Assembly: GCA_017548445.1 (NCBI GenBank)
Contig: JAFYZZ010000064.1
Span: 1 to 5,579, forward strand
DNA: 5,579 bases
From: Bacteroidales bacterium
GTDB taxonomy: Bacteria > Bacteroidota > Bacteroidia > Bacteroidales > UBA932
Direction: 5' to 3'
Shown: one piece after another, positions 1 to 5,579 of the stretch
Numbering within the stretch: the stretch's first letter is position 1
How the letters are laid out: each line of letters begins with the position of its first letter
Made by a program: the position numbers and the translations under genes
The notes under the pieces: model-generated
The model's input: only the letters and a program-made list of their open reading frames with translations
The model's database searches: none
Told to the model about the DNA's origin: nothing

Positions 1-705
1 CACGTAAAGGGCGCATTCACCGATGCGCATACGGACCACGCGGGCAAATTCGAGCAGGCTGACGGCGGGACGCTCTTCCTGGACGAGATCGGCAATATCC
101 CCCTGCATCTGCAGGCAAAACTGCTGCGTGTGATCCAGAGCCGCAGCGTGGTGCGGGTCGGCGGCAGCCAGGCGATTCCTGTCAACATAAGACTTATCTG
201 CGCCACTAACATGGACATGGAGCAGCTGGTCCGCGAAGGCCGCTTCCGGGAAGACCTGTATTATCGCATCAACACCGTCCATATCGCCCTGCCGCCGCTT
301 CGGGAGCGCCAGGAAGACATTGTCCCGCTGGCGCAGATATTCCTGGAGCGCTTTGCTGCCAAATATCACAGGCCCCTGACGGAGATCGCTCCGGAAGCGG
401 CCGAGGCCTTGAAGGAGCAGAACTGGAACGGCAATATAAGGGAACTGCAGAACTATATCGAGAAGGCCGTAATCCTTTCTGACGGCAAAGTATTGACGCT
501 GAATGATCTCCAGATAGGTGCCCGCTCGGAATCGGCTGGTGCAGCCTCCTGCTTAACCGGAGGCCTCCTCCGGAATGAGGCCGAGGAGGAGCGCCTGGTC
601 CGCGAAGCAGTGGAGCGCAGCAACGGCAATATCTCCGCAGCAGCGAAGATGCTTGGCGTCAGCAGGCCGACACTCTACGCCAAAATGAAGAAATACGGCC
701 TATAG
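1..705 (+). CDS. NtrC-family sigma54-dependent response regulator, C-terminal part (5' end cut by window)
   Basis: This is the last 234 codons of a sigma54 enhancer-binding protein; the frame is open to the left edge, so the true start, the expected receiver domain and Walker A lie outside. Residue numbers here are window-local. The sigma54-contact loop reads GAFTDA (4-9) where the canonical form is GAFTGA. Walker B follows as [10 protein letters not shown] (22-31), then the sensor I region RLICATN (64-70), the [10 protein letters not shown] segment (82-91), LPPLRER (97-103) and the sensor II region [12 protein letters not shown] (141-152). The C-terminus (about 198-234) is a Fis-type helix-turn-helix with [20 protein letters not shown]. 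Members of this family hydrolyse ATP as a hexameric ring to remodel sigma54 RNA polymerase into open complex. The kinase gene starts 2 bp downstream, so it is the likely partner. The regulated target is inferred to be the efflux operon at 1753 onward. Family assignment is secure; that the N-terminus is a receiver is inferred from the adjacent kinase. Confidence 0.95.
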   Translation, partial: HVKGAFTDAHTDHAGKFEQADGGTLFLDEIGNIPLHLQAKLLRVIQSRSVVRVGGSQAIPVNIRLICATNMDMEQLVREGRFREDLYYRINTVHIALPPLRERQEDIVPLAQIFLERFAAKYHRPLTEIAPEAAEALKEQNWNGNIRELQNYIEKAVILSDGKVLTLNDLQIGARSESAGAASCLTGGLLRNEAEEERLVREAVERSNGNISAAAKMLGVSRPTLYAKMKKYGL

Positions 706-707
706 TC

Positions 708-1583
708 ATGTTGACCTGGCAGACCATATTGCTTGTCGTCATCGTCGCGGTCGTCGTGACGTTGATCGCTGTGCTCAGGACCAGGCACCGTGACATCAGG
801 AAGGTGGCATATATGATGGATGCGCTGGAAGACGGCGAACTGAACTTCCGCTTCAAGGACAGCAACAGGTTCAACCGCACGCTCAACCGTATCCGCACCA
901 TCTTCGAGAAGCAGCGCCAGGAGCACGAGCAGGATTCGTGGACCAAACTGATCCGCGTGCTGACGCACGAAATCATGAACACGGTCTCGCCTATCGCATC
1001 CCTGTCCGACGCCATGGCAAAGTCCGTTGACGAGAGCGGCCACAGTGAACTGGACATAAAGGCGGGATTGGAAACGATTTCGGATTCTTCGAAGAACCTG
1101 ATTGGCTTCGTGCAGACCTACCGGCAGCTCTCCGGCGTGGCAAAGCCAGTCCGGAAGGCACTGACCCTGCAGGAGCTGATGGACAGTGTCATATCGCTCA
1201 ACAGCGAGTTCGCAGCCTCCTGCGGCGCCGTCTGCACCTACAGGCCGGAGGAGCCGGACCTGATGGTCTACGCCGACGAGGGACAGATTTCCCAGATACT
1301 CATCAACCTGATAAAGAACGCGTTGCAGGCCGGAGCGAAGCATATCGACATCAGCGCCCGGATGGATAAGGATGATGAAGTCATTGTGCAGGTAGCCAAC
1401 GATGGCGAACCGATACCGGTATCGGCCCAGGAACAGATTTTCATCCCCTTCTATACCACCAAGAAAGAAGGTTCCGGCATCGGTTTGAGCATCTCCCGTC
1501 AGATCATGCGCAACCACAACGGCTCCATCGAACTGCTGCGGAGCGATGAGCGGCAGACCGTTTTCGAACTCCGTTTCCGGTAG
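708..1583 (+). CDS. compact membrane-anchored sensor histidine kinase
   Basis: A 291-residue histidine kinase that should autophosphorylate and pass phosphate to the regulator encoded 2 bp upstream. One strongly hydrophobic segment (about 5-23) follows a four-residue N-terminus, then a basic stretch (RTRHR, 24-28) suggesting the rest is cytoplasmic. After a linker (about 29-78) comes the H-box LIRVLTHEIMN with phospho-acceptor His87. The HATPase domain has an N-box (QILINLIKNA, 196-205), a G1 box (NDGEPIP, 231-237), an F-box region (FIPFYTTKKEG, 245-255) and a G2 box (GSGIGLSISRQI, 255-266). G1 has Asn231 where the usual D-x-G-x-G has its first Asp. There is no periplasmic sensor loop, and the linker is too short for a PAS domain; as I recall, many Bacteroidota relatives of this H-box type carry a PAS-like region at that point. 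ATG 708 gives a sensible membrane N-terminus. No clear Shine-Dalgarno is visible. The signal is unknown. Confidence 0.95.
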   Translation: MLTWQTILLVVIVAVVVTLIAVLRTRHRDIRKVAYMMDALEDGELNFRFKDSNRFNRTLNRIRTIFEKQRQEHEQDSWTKLIRVLTHEIMNTVSPIASLSDAMAKSVDESGHSELDIKAGLETISDSSKNLIGFVQTYRQLSGVAKPVRKALTLQELMDSVISLNSEFAASCGAVCTYRPEEPDLMVYADEGQISQILINLIKNALQAGAKHIDISARMDKDDEVIVQVANDGEPIPVSAQEQIFIPFYTTKKEGSGIGLSISRQIMRNHNGSIELLRSDERQTVFELRFR

Positions 1584-1599
1584 TCTCCGAAGGAAAAAA

Positions 1600-1648
1600 G
1601 TGTAAAGTGTAAAACGAAAAGTGTAAAGAGTTGTAAAGACCTTTACAC
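1600..1648. repeat. cluster of GTGTAAA direct and inverted repeats
   Basis: The 7-mer GTGTAAA occurs at 1600-1606, 1607-1613 (exact tandem) and 1621-1627. A one-mismatch copy, TTGTAAA, lies at 1631-1637, and the inverted copy TTTACAC at 1642-1648. Spacing between direct copies is 7, 14 and 10 bp. The repeats start 17 bp after the kinase stop and end about 57 bp before the candidate sigma54 -24 element. They may be regulator half-sites, alternative arms of one hairpin, or a low-complexity intergenic repeat. Similar AAGTGTAAAG-type repeats occur between genes in Bacteroidales as far as I recall, which tempers a regulatory reading. Confidence 0.7.
1632..1647. promoter_or_regulatory. 16-bp palindrome, candidate enhancer (upstream activator) site
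   Basis: TGTAAAG-AC-CTTTACA is a perfect 7+2+7 dyad. A two-base loop is too tight for a good RNA hairpin, so this symmetry suits a dimeric helix-turn-helix protein better than a terminator. Its centre lies about 65 bp upstream of the GG of the candidate -24 element, hence roughly -90 from the predicted transcription start. That is within the range typical of enhancer sites for NtrC-type activators. The activator bound would be the regulator encoded at 1-705. This role is inferred from symmetry and position only. Confidence 0.35.
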
Positions 1649-1702
1649 TTTTTTCGTATTCTTTTCGTGCGTTTCTTATTCACTGTCAACGTGTTATCTT
1701 GT

Positions 1703-1719
1703 TTGGCACGGCAAATGTT
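1703..1719 (+). promoter_or_regulatory. candidate sigma54 (-24/-12) promoter of the efflux operon
   Basis: The sequence TTGGCACGGCAAATGTT fits the sigma54 consensus YTGGCACGRNNNTTGCW at 9 of 9 positions in the -24 block (1703-1711). It fits 3 of 5 in the -12 block (ATGTT for TTGCW). The invariant GG (1705-1706) and the -12 G (1717) have the required 12-bp separation, but the C after that G is T here. The start of transcription is predicted near 1729, leaving a 5' leader of about 24 nt before ATG 1753. The gene for a sigma54 activator lies immediately upstream. No convincing Bacteroidota housekeeping promoter (TTTG/TAnnTTTG) was seen; 1695-1702 is only a partial match. Confidence 0.55.
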
Positions 1720-1730
1720 CCGTTTTTGCC
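1710..1730. repeat. short inverted repeat overlapping the -12 region and predicted start
   Basis: GGCAAA (1710-1715) is inverted as TTTGCC (1725-1730) with a 9-bp spacer. It covers the -12 element and the predicted start site of the sigma54 promoter. It could be an operator or may be chance; a 6-bp arm is weak evidence. Confidence 0.25.
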
Positions 1731-1752
1731 TGGAGAATAATATATATACACG

Positions 1753-3093
1753 ATGATAAAGCATTTTTTCATAACGTTACTGATTGTCGCTGCTCCGGGG
1801 CTTGCCGCAAATGCGCAAGCCCCGGAAGATGGCGGGGTGATGACCCTTCACGACTGCATGGAGTACGCGATCTCCAATTCGACGAAGATGCGTATCCAAC
1901 AGGCAGCCATCGGGGATGCGCAGATTGCCAGGAGGGATGCCGCACTGAAGATGTTCACTCCTCAGATCAATGCGCAGACCTACGCGTACTACAATTTCGG
2001 CCGTTCCATCGACCCGCAGACGAACACGTATTTCAACACGACATCGTTCCACAACAACTATGGCGTGAACGCCGGATTCGACCTTTTCGACGGCTTCCAG
2101 GCGGTGAACAATTACAGGATCTCAAAGACCGGACTGTTGATCGCCGACTCCCAGGAAAAGCAGGTGGAGGGCGATATCTGCCTGGCGGTAATGGAAGCTT
2201 ACTACAATGTGGTCTACTACAAGCGCCTCTGCGATGTGTATGAGGAGCAGGTCGCTACCGCCGAGACATCGCTGAAGAAAGCACGGCGCCAGGAGGAACT
2301 GGGCCAGAAAGGCCACGCCGATGTCATCCAGATGGAAGCCGACCTTGCCGACAGGCAGTACGACCTGACGAACACTTACAATATGTACTGCGACCAGAAG
2401 ATGACCCTGGCCGACCTGATGTTCTGGCCGGTGGACGAAGAACTGGCCATCGACACTTCGATGCCGACGTGGGAGGAAGACCCCGTTGCAACCGATGCCG
2501 TGATAGATTTCGCCCTGGACCACAATCCCGCCGTCCGTATCGCCTCCTGGCAGCAGCAGAATGCCAAGCGCGAATTGAATACTGCAAAGTGGCAGACCCT
2601 TCCGTCTATGGGATTGTATGCCGGCTGGAGCACGAGCTACTATACCTATCAGGGCTCGCAGACTGCGGCCTTCCAGGACCAGTTCAGGAACAACGGCGGC
2701 GAGTATCTGGAAGTCTCCGTCTCCATACCTATCTGGAACCGGCTCAGCAAGCAGTCGACTATCTCCCGCAAGCGCAATGCTTTGCAAAAGGCTACCGCCG
2801 AGTACGACCAGAAGCTCCGGGATGTGGAAAGCGAGGTGAGAAGGGCAATCCAGGACTGCGACGGCGCTGCTACGGCCTGCCGGCAGGCGCAACGCAAGGC
2901 CGAGGTCCAGGAGGAGGCTTATACCCTGAACCTTAGAAAGCTGGAGCAGGGACTGATCTCCCCCCTGGAGTTCCAGACAGCGAACAACAACTACCTGAAA
3001 GCCAGGGCTGACGAGATGAACAGCCTGTTCAAATATCTCATCAAACAGGCAGTAGTCAGGTATTACAACGGTGTTGAATATATAGACCAATAA
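1753..3093 (+). CDS. TolC-family outer-membrane efflux protein
   Basis: A 446-residue outer-membrane factor, a normal length for the family, expected to form a trimeric beta-barrel plus alpha-helical tunnel linking the periplasm to the outside. The N-terminus is a signal peptide: Lys3, a hydrophobic core (about 5-17), and an Ala-rich end (AANAQA, 18-23) with cleavage probably near 19-23. The two-fold repeat of the OEP family is visible. The first half opens with CMEYAISNS (35-43) and has the strand region GFDLFDGFQAVNN (108-120), followed by long helices (about 135-220). The second half has SVSIPIWNRLSKQS (322-335) and the typical EQGLISPLEFQTANNNYLKA (398-417). ATG 1753 is chosen because it gives the signal peptide directly. 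It is the first gene of the probable efflux operon, and the adaptor follows after 4 bp. The leader is AT-rich with no Shine-Dalgarno in place. Substrate unknown. Leucine codons are mostly CTG (about 18 CTG to 4 CTC). Confidence 0.95.
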   Translation: MIKHFFITLLIVAAPGLAANAQAPEDGGVMTLHDCMEYAISNSTKMRIQQAAIGDAQIARRDAALKMFTPQINAQTYAYYNFGRSIDPQTNTYFNTTSFHNNYGVNAGFDLFDGFQAVNNYRISKTGLLIADSQEKQVEGDICLAVMEAYYNVVYYKRLCDVYEEQVATAETSLKKARRQEELGQKGHADVIQMEADLADRQYDLTNTYNMYCDQKMTLADLMFWPVDEELAIDTSMPTWEEDPVATDAVIDFALDHNPAVRIASWQQQNAKRELNTAKWQTLPSMGLYAGWSTSYYTYQGSQTAAFQDQFRNNGGEYLEVSVSIPIWNRLSKQSTISRKRNALQKATAEYDQKLRDVESEVRRAIQDCDGAATACRQAQRKAEVQEEAYTLNLRKLEQGLISPLEFQTANNNYLKARADEMNSLFKYLIKQAVVRYYNGVEYIDQ

Positions 3094-3097
3094 CGAT

Positions 3098-4354
3098 ATG
3101 GACAAGATTATCGAAAAGAAGACCGGTTGGAGGGTGGCATTCACCAAGAAGGCCCTGCCGTGGTGGCTGGGAGCACTTCTGCTGGCATTCATCATCTATC
3201 TGTTCGTCCGGCCGAACGACAAGACCCTGCGCGTGGATCGCGACAGCATCACCACCGGCACCGCAGTCAGGGGCGAGTTCAACGACTATATCCGCATCAG
3301 CGGCCGCGTGCAGCCCATGACGACCGTGCAGCTGAGCCCTCAGGAAGGCGGCATAGTGCAGGCCATCCTCATTGAAGAAGGTTCCCGCGTACGCGCCGGA
3401 GATCCAATCCTCGTACTCAGCAACGACAACCTCGACCTCCAGATCCTCAATTCCGAGGCTGAGCTCGCCGAGAAGGAGAACATCCTCCGCAACACTCAGA
3501 TCCAGATGGAGCAACAGAAGCTGGACATCCGTCAGAACCAACTCGAGTACGGGATCCAGGTCGACCGCCTGCGCCGCGCCTACGAGCAGCAGAAAGCCCT
3601 CTACGAGGACAAACTCATCGCCAAAGAGGACTACCTGAAGGCCGAGGAGGACTACCGCCTCGCTCAGCAGAAATACGAACTCATCCGCGAGCGCTCCAAG
3701 CAGGACAGCCTCTACCGCGGCACCCAGATCGACCGTATGGAAGAGAGTCTGGACAATATGCTTGTCAATATGTCGATGATCCGCAAGCGCAAGTCCAACC
3801 TTATCGTCAAGGCGCCCATCGACGGTGAGCTCGGCCTCCTGGACGTAGTCCTCGGCCAGAGCATCGCCAGCGGCACCAAGATCGGCCAGGTCAACTCCGT
3901 GGGCACTTACAAGGTCGAAGCACAAATCGACGAGCATTACATCGACCGCGTCGTGGCCGGCCTCGAGGCGACTTTCGAGCGCCAGGGCGAGACCTATGCC
4001 ACGAGTATCCGCAAGGTCTATCCCGAAGTGCGCGACGGCAAGTTCCAGGCCGACTTCAAGTTCGAAGGCCAGCAACCCGACAACATCCGCGCCGGCCAGA
4101 CCTACTATCTCAACCTCCAGCTCGGCCAGCCCGAAGAGGCTGTCATCATCCCGCGCGGCACATTCTACCAAAAGACCGGCGGCAAATGGATCTACGTCGT
4201 GAACAAGGACGGCAACAAGGCCGTCAAGCGCGAGATCCGCATCGGCCGCCAGAACCCGCAGTACTACGAAGTCCTCGAAGGCCTGGAGCCCGGCGAAAAG
4301 GTGATTACCTCCGGCTATGAGACATATGGTGATAGTGACGTATTGGTTTTTTAA
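3098..4354 (+). CDS. MacA/HlyD-like periplasmic adaptor (membrane fusion protein)
   Basis: A 418-residue adaptor that should bridge the inner-membrane ABC permease and the TolC-like channel. A short basic N-terminus leads to one transmembrane anchor (about 21-37, WWLGALLLAFIIYLFV). A first beta segment (about 55-80, RGEFNDYIRISGRVQP) leads to a lipoyl/barrel-sandwich half (EGGIVQAILIEEGSRVRAGD, 83-102). A long charged, Gln/Glu/Arg-rich helical hairpin follows (about 112-232). The second lipoyl half is NLIVKAPIDGELGLLD (234-249), and the beta-barrel and membrane-proximal parts run from about 265 to 418 (VYPEVRDG, 307-314; GLEPGEKVITSGYE, 395-408). It lies 4 bp after the TolC gene and 3 bp before the permease, in frame with the latter. 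No lipobox is seen, so it is anchored by the helix, unlike lipidated adaptors. From Leu91 onward leucine is mostly CTC (about 22 CTC to 6 CTG), unlike its neighbours and its own first 90 codons. Confidence 0.95.
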   Translation: MDKIIEKKTGWRVAFTKKALPWWLGALLLAFIIYLFVRPNDKTLRVDRDSITTGTAVRGEFNDYIRISGRVQPMTTVQLSPQEGGIVQAILIEEGSRVRAGDPILVLSNDNLDLQILNSEAELAEKENILRNTQIQMEQQKLDIRQNQLEYGIQVDRLRRAYEQQKALYEDKLIAKEDYLKAEEDYRLAQQKYELIRERSKQDSLYRGTQIDRMEESLDNMLVNMSMIRKRKSNLIVKAPIDGELGLLDVVLGQSIASGTKIGQVNSVGTYKVEAQIDEHYIDRVVAGLEATFERQGETYATSIRKVYPEVRDGKFQADFKFEGQQPDNIRAGQTYYLNLQLGQPEEAVIIPRGTFYQKTGGKWIYVVNKDGNKAVKREIRIGRQNPQYYEVLEGLEPGEKVITSGYETYGDSDVLVF

Positions 4355-4357
4355 GCT

Positions 4358-5579
4358 ATGAACTCGAAAAGCGATATATGGATCAAGGTGCTGTCCCTGG
4401 GCGTGGGGCTGGCAGTGGGGATCGTACTCATTGCCAAGGTGTTCTTCGAACTGTCTTACGATAGTTTCTACAAGGACATTGATAGGGTGTATTCCATCTA
4501 TACCTGGTATTCGCAGAATGGCGATGAGAATGATTATGGCCAGGTTAGCGGCGCCGTTGCGGTGGGCTTTATGGAGGAAGTGCCTGGCGTAGAAGCAGGG
4601 ACTCGTACAACCTTTGTATTCAACGGCGACACTTATCAGGACGAGGATGGAAATAAACTGAAAGCTACGCTGGTTTGTGCAGACACCTGTTTCTTCACGG
4701 TTTTCGATCACCCGATTTTGGCAGGCGACCCGACAAAGGCGCTTGGAAAATGGGGGTCGGTGATGGTGAGCCGCAGTTTCGCCGAGAAACTCCTCCAATC
4801 GTCGCAGGATGACATCAGCAGCGTCCTCGGCCGCCAGATCGCCAATGAAGACCAGCTGGATTTCAAGGCGACCATCGAAGGTGTCTTCGAGGATTTCCCG
4901 AAAAACGGAAGCCTGGATTATGACATCCTGCTGTCAATGGCTACATATAGCGAGTGGAGCACAACCAACTGGCTGGGCAACGACCGCTACAGAGGATATG
5001 TGAAGCTTGCTCCCGGTGTGGCCCCGGCAACTCTCACAGATGCCATCCGGAAGATGCAGGAGGTCCACCAGCATATTGATGAGCTTGAAACACAGGGTTT
5101 GCAATTGAGGTACTATCTGAAGCCGTTCATCAAAATACACACATCATCCCAGGGCGTAAAGACTCAGATCATCCTGCTGTCTATCGTGGCGGCCCTGCTG
5201 ATCCTTATCTCTCTGCTGAACTATATCCTTATTGTGATTTCGTCGCTGGTGAAGCGCTCGAAGGAAGTAGGTGTGCGGAAATGCTACGGAGCAGAAGGAA
5301 AGCATATCTACGGAATGTTGACGAAAGAGGCGCTGCTGCATATCGTATTGTCGCTGGCTTTGGCCGCGGCAATCATATTCGCAGGCCGCGGCATTGTCCA
5401 GAATTTGCTGGGCGTACCATTCACCACACTTCTGGTGCCTCAAAGCATTGCGGCCATTGTGGTGCTGCTGCTGTTTGTGATGGTTATCTCCATCGTTGTC
5501 CCGGCAGAGTTGTACAAGCGGATTCCGGTGGATGCGGCGCTTAAGAACTATACGGAGAATTCCCGCCGGTGGAAGCTGG
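4358..5579 (+). CDS. FtsX/MacB-type ABC transporter permease, N-terminal part (3' end cut by window)
   Basis: An open frame of 407 codons runs off the right edge with no stop. The start is ATG 4358: the adaptor stop TAA (4352-4354) is in the same frame, so no earlier start is possible. A first membrane helix (about 11-29) is followed by ELSYDSFYKDIDRVYSIY (31-48), typical of MacB-like permeases. A large periplasmic domain (about 50-265, MacB_PCD type) comes next. The FtsX domain has helices at about 270-297, 325-343 and 364-383, with the conserved cytoplasmic segment KRSKEVGVRKCYGA (299-312) after the first. Four membrane helices are visible. Bacteroidota homologues often have about 770-800 residues with a second FtsX block, so about half the gene may be missing here. 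No Walker motifs are present; the ATPase must come from another gene. The family moves peptides, lipids, lipoproteins or toxins rather than a single substrate class, and the substrate here is unknown. Confidence 0.92.
   Translation, partial: MNSKSDIWIKVLSLGVGLAVGIVLIAKVFFELSYDSFYKDIDRVYSIYTWYSQNGDENDYGQVSGAVAVGFMEEVPGVEAGTRTTFVFNGDTYQDEDGNKLKATLVCADTCFFTVFDHPILAGDPTKALGKWGSVMVSRSFAEKLLQSSQDDISSVLGRQIANEDQLDFKATIEGVFEDFPKNGSLDYDILLSMATYSEWSTTNWLGNDRYRGYVKLAPGVAPATLTDAIRKMQEVHQHIDELETQGLQLRYYLKPFIKIHTSSQGVKTQIILLSIVAALLILISLLNYILIVISSLVKRSKEVGVRKCYGAEGKHIYGMLTKEALLHIVLSLALAAAIIFAGRGIVQNLLGVPFTTLLVPQSIAAIVVLLLFVMVISIVVPAELYKRIPVDAALKNYTENSRRWKL

Larger units (their letters stand above)
1593..1655 (+). 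terminator. possible intrinsic terminator after the kinase gene
   Basis: Ten bases after the kinase stop codon, 1593-1607 (GAAAAAAGTGTAAAG) is a perfect 15-bp inverted match to 1641-1655. A nearer, more hairpin-like pairing is 1617-1628 with 1641-1652: 12 bp perfect, 12-nt loop. In either case the 3' arm contains a run of six T (1649-1654), as at a rho-independent terminator with an A-tract/T-tract stem. The stem is AT-rich, so it may be weak. It would separate the regulator-kinase pair from the efflux genes. The same bases could instead be protein-binding sites (see 1600-1648 and 1632-1647). Confidence 0.45.

Noticed and set aside
130..705. GTG at 130 as the true start of a short regulator
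   Set aside because: The frame stays open to position 1 and encodes the GAFTDA loop and Walker B before 130, so the gene simply extends beyond the left edge.
675..1517. 280-codon open frame on the - strand
   Set aside because: Antisense to the kinase, whose H, N, F and G2 boxes are all in order on the + strand.
1600..1648. CRISPR array
   Set aside because: The repeat unit is only 7 bp, with spacing of 7-14 bp and no spacers of CRISPR length.
1695..1702. Bacteroidota housekeeping -7 element (TATCTTGT)
   Set aside because: Only 4 of 6 fixed positions match TAnnTTTG and no TTTG was seen at suitable distance upstream; the overlapping sigma54 match is much stronger.
1734..1750. AT-rich stretch resembling a sigma70 -10 box (TAATAT)
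   Set aside because: It lies right before the start codon, and Bacteroidota housekeeping promoters use TAnnTTTG instead. Better explained as an AT-rich translation leader.
1504..1764. 86-codon open frame on the - strand covering the intergenic gap
   Set aside because: Its translation in the gap is the Phe/Leu/His/Tyr-rich pattern produced by the GTGTAAA/TTTACAC repeats. There is no domain and it overlaps both flanking genes, so I treat it as repeat-derived.
2122..3195. 357-codon open frame on the - strand
   Set aside because: Antisense to the TolC-family gene, with no family resemblance; it also runs across the real TolC-adaptor junction. Coding shadow.
3056..4798. Long open reading frame of 580 codons on the - strand
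   Set aside because: It lies antisense to the adaptor and the permease, which have clear family motifs. Its translation is a low-complexity Leu/Val/Asp/Ala-rich string with no recognisable domain, as expected from the complement of codon-biased coding DNA.

Overview
The window reads as part of a chromosome from a Bacteroidota (Bacteroidetes) bacterium, probably a gut or host-associated Bacteroidales lineage with fairly GC-rich coding DNA. This is inferred from three things. The proteins closely resemble the Bacteroidota versions of their families. No start codon has a clear Shine-Dalgarno sequence. The order sigma54 regulator, histidine kinase, TolC, HlyD-type adaptor, FtsX permease is a known arrangement in that phylum. 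Genus and species cannot be given.

All five genes lie on the + strand and are tightly packed. Positions 1-705 hold the 3' part of an NtrC-type sigma54 response regulator, cut by the left edge. Two bases later comes a short membrane-anchored histidine kinase (708-1583). Together they form a two-component system. The only real intergenic gap is 1584-1752 (169 bp). It holds a cluster of GTGTAAA repeats and inverted repeats that can be read as a terminator, an enhancer-type binding site, or both. It also holds a good candidate for a sigma54 (-24/-12) promoter. Then follow a TolC-family outer-membrane factor (1753-3093), a MacA/HlyD-like periplasmic adaptor (3098-4354, 4 bp gap) and an FtsX/MacB-type ABC permease (4358 to the right edge, 3 bp gap, incomplete).

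The likely working model is as follows. The kinase detects an unknown membrane or cytoplasmic signal and phosphorylates the regulator. The regulator, an AAA+ ATPase, then activates sigma54 RNA polymerase at the promoter near 1703-1719, switching on a tripartite efflux or export pump: inner-membrane ABC permease, adaptor, outer-membrane channel. The ATPase subunit of the pump is not in the window and should lie downstream or elsewhere.

The basic module is a known type, not a new system. The points most worth a second look are the fit between the sigma54 regulator and the promoter and palindrome beside it, the GAFTDA form of the sigma54-contact loop, the stripped-down kinase, and an abrupt change in leucine codon choice inside the adaptor gene.
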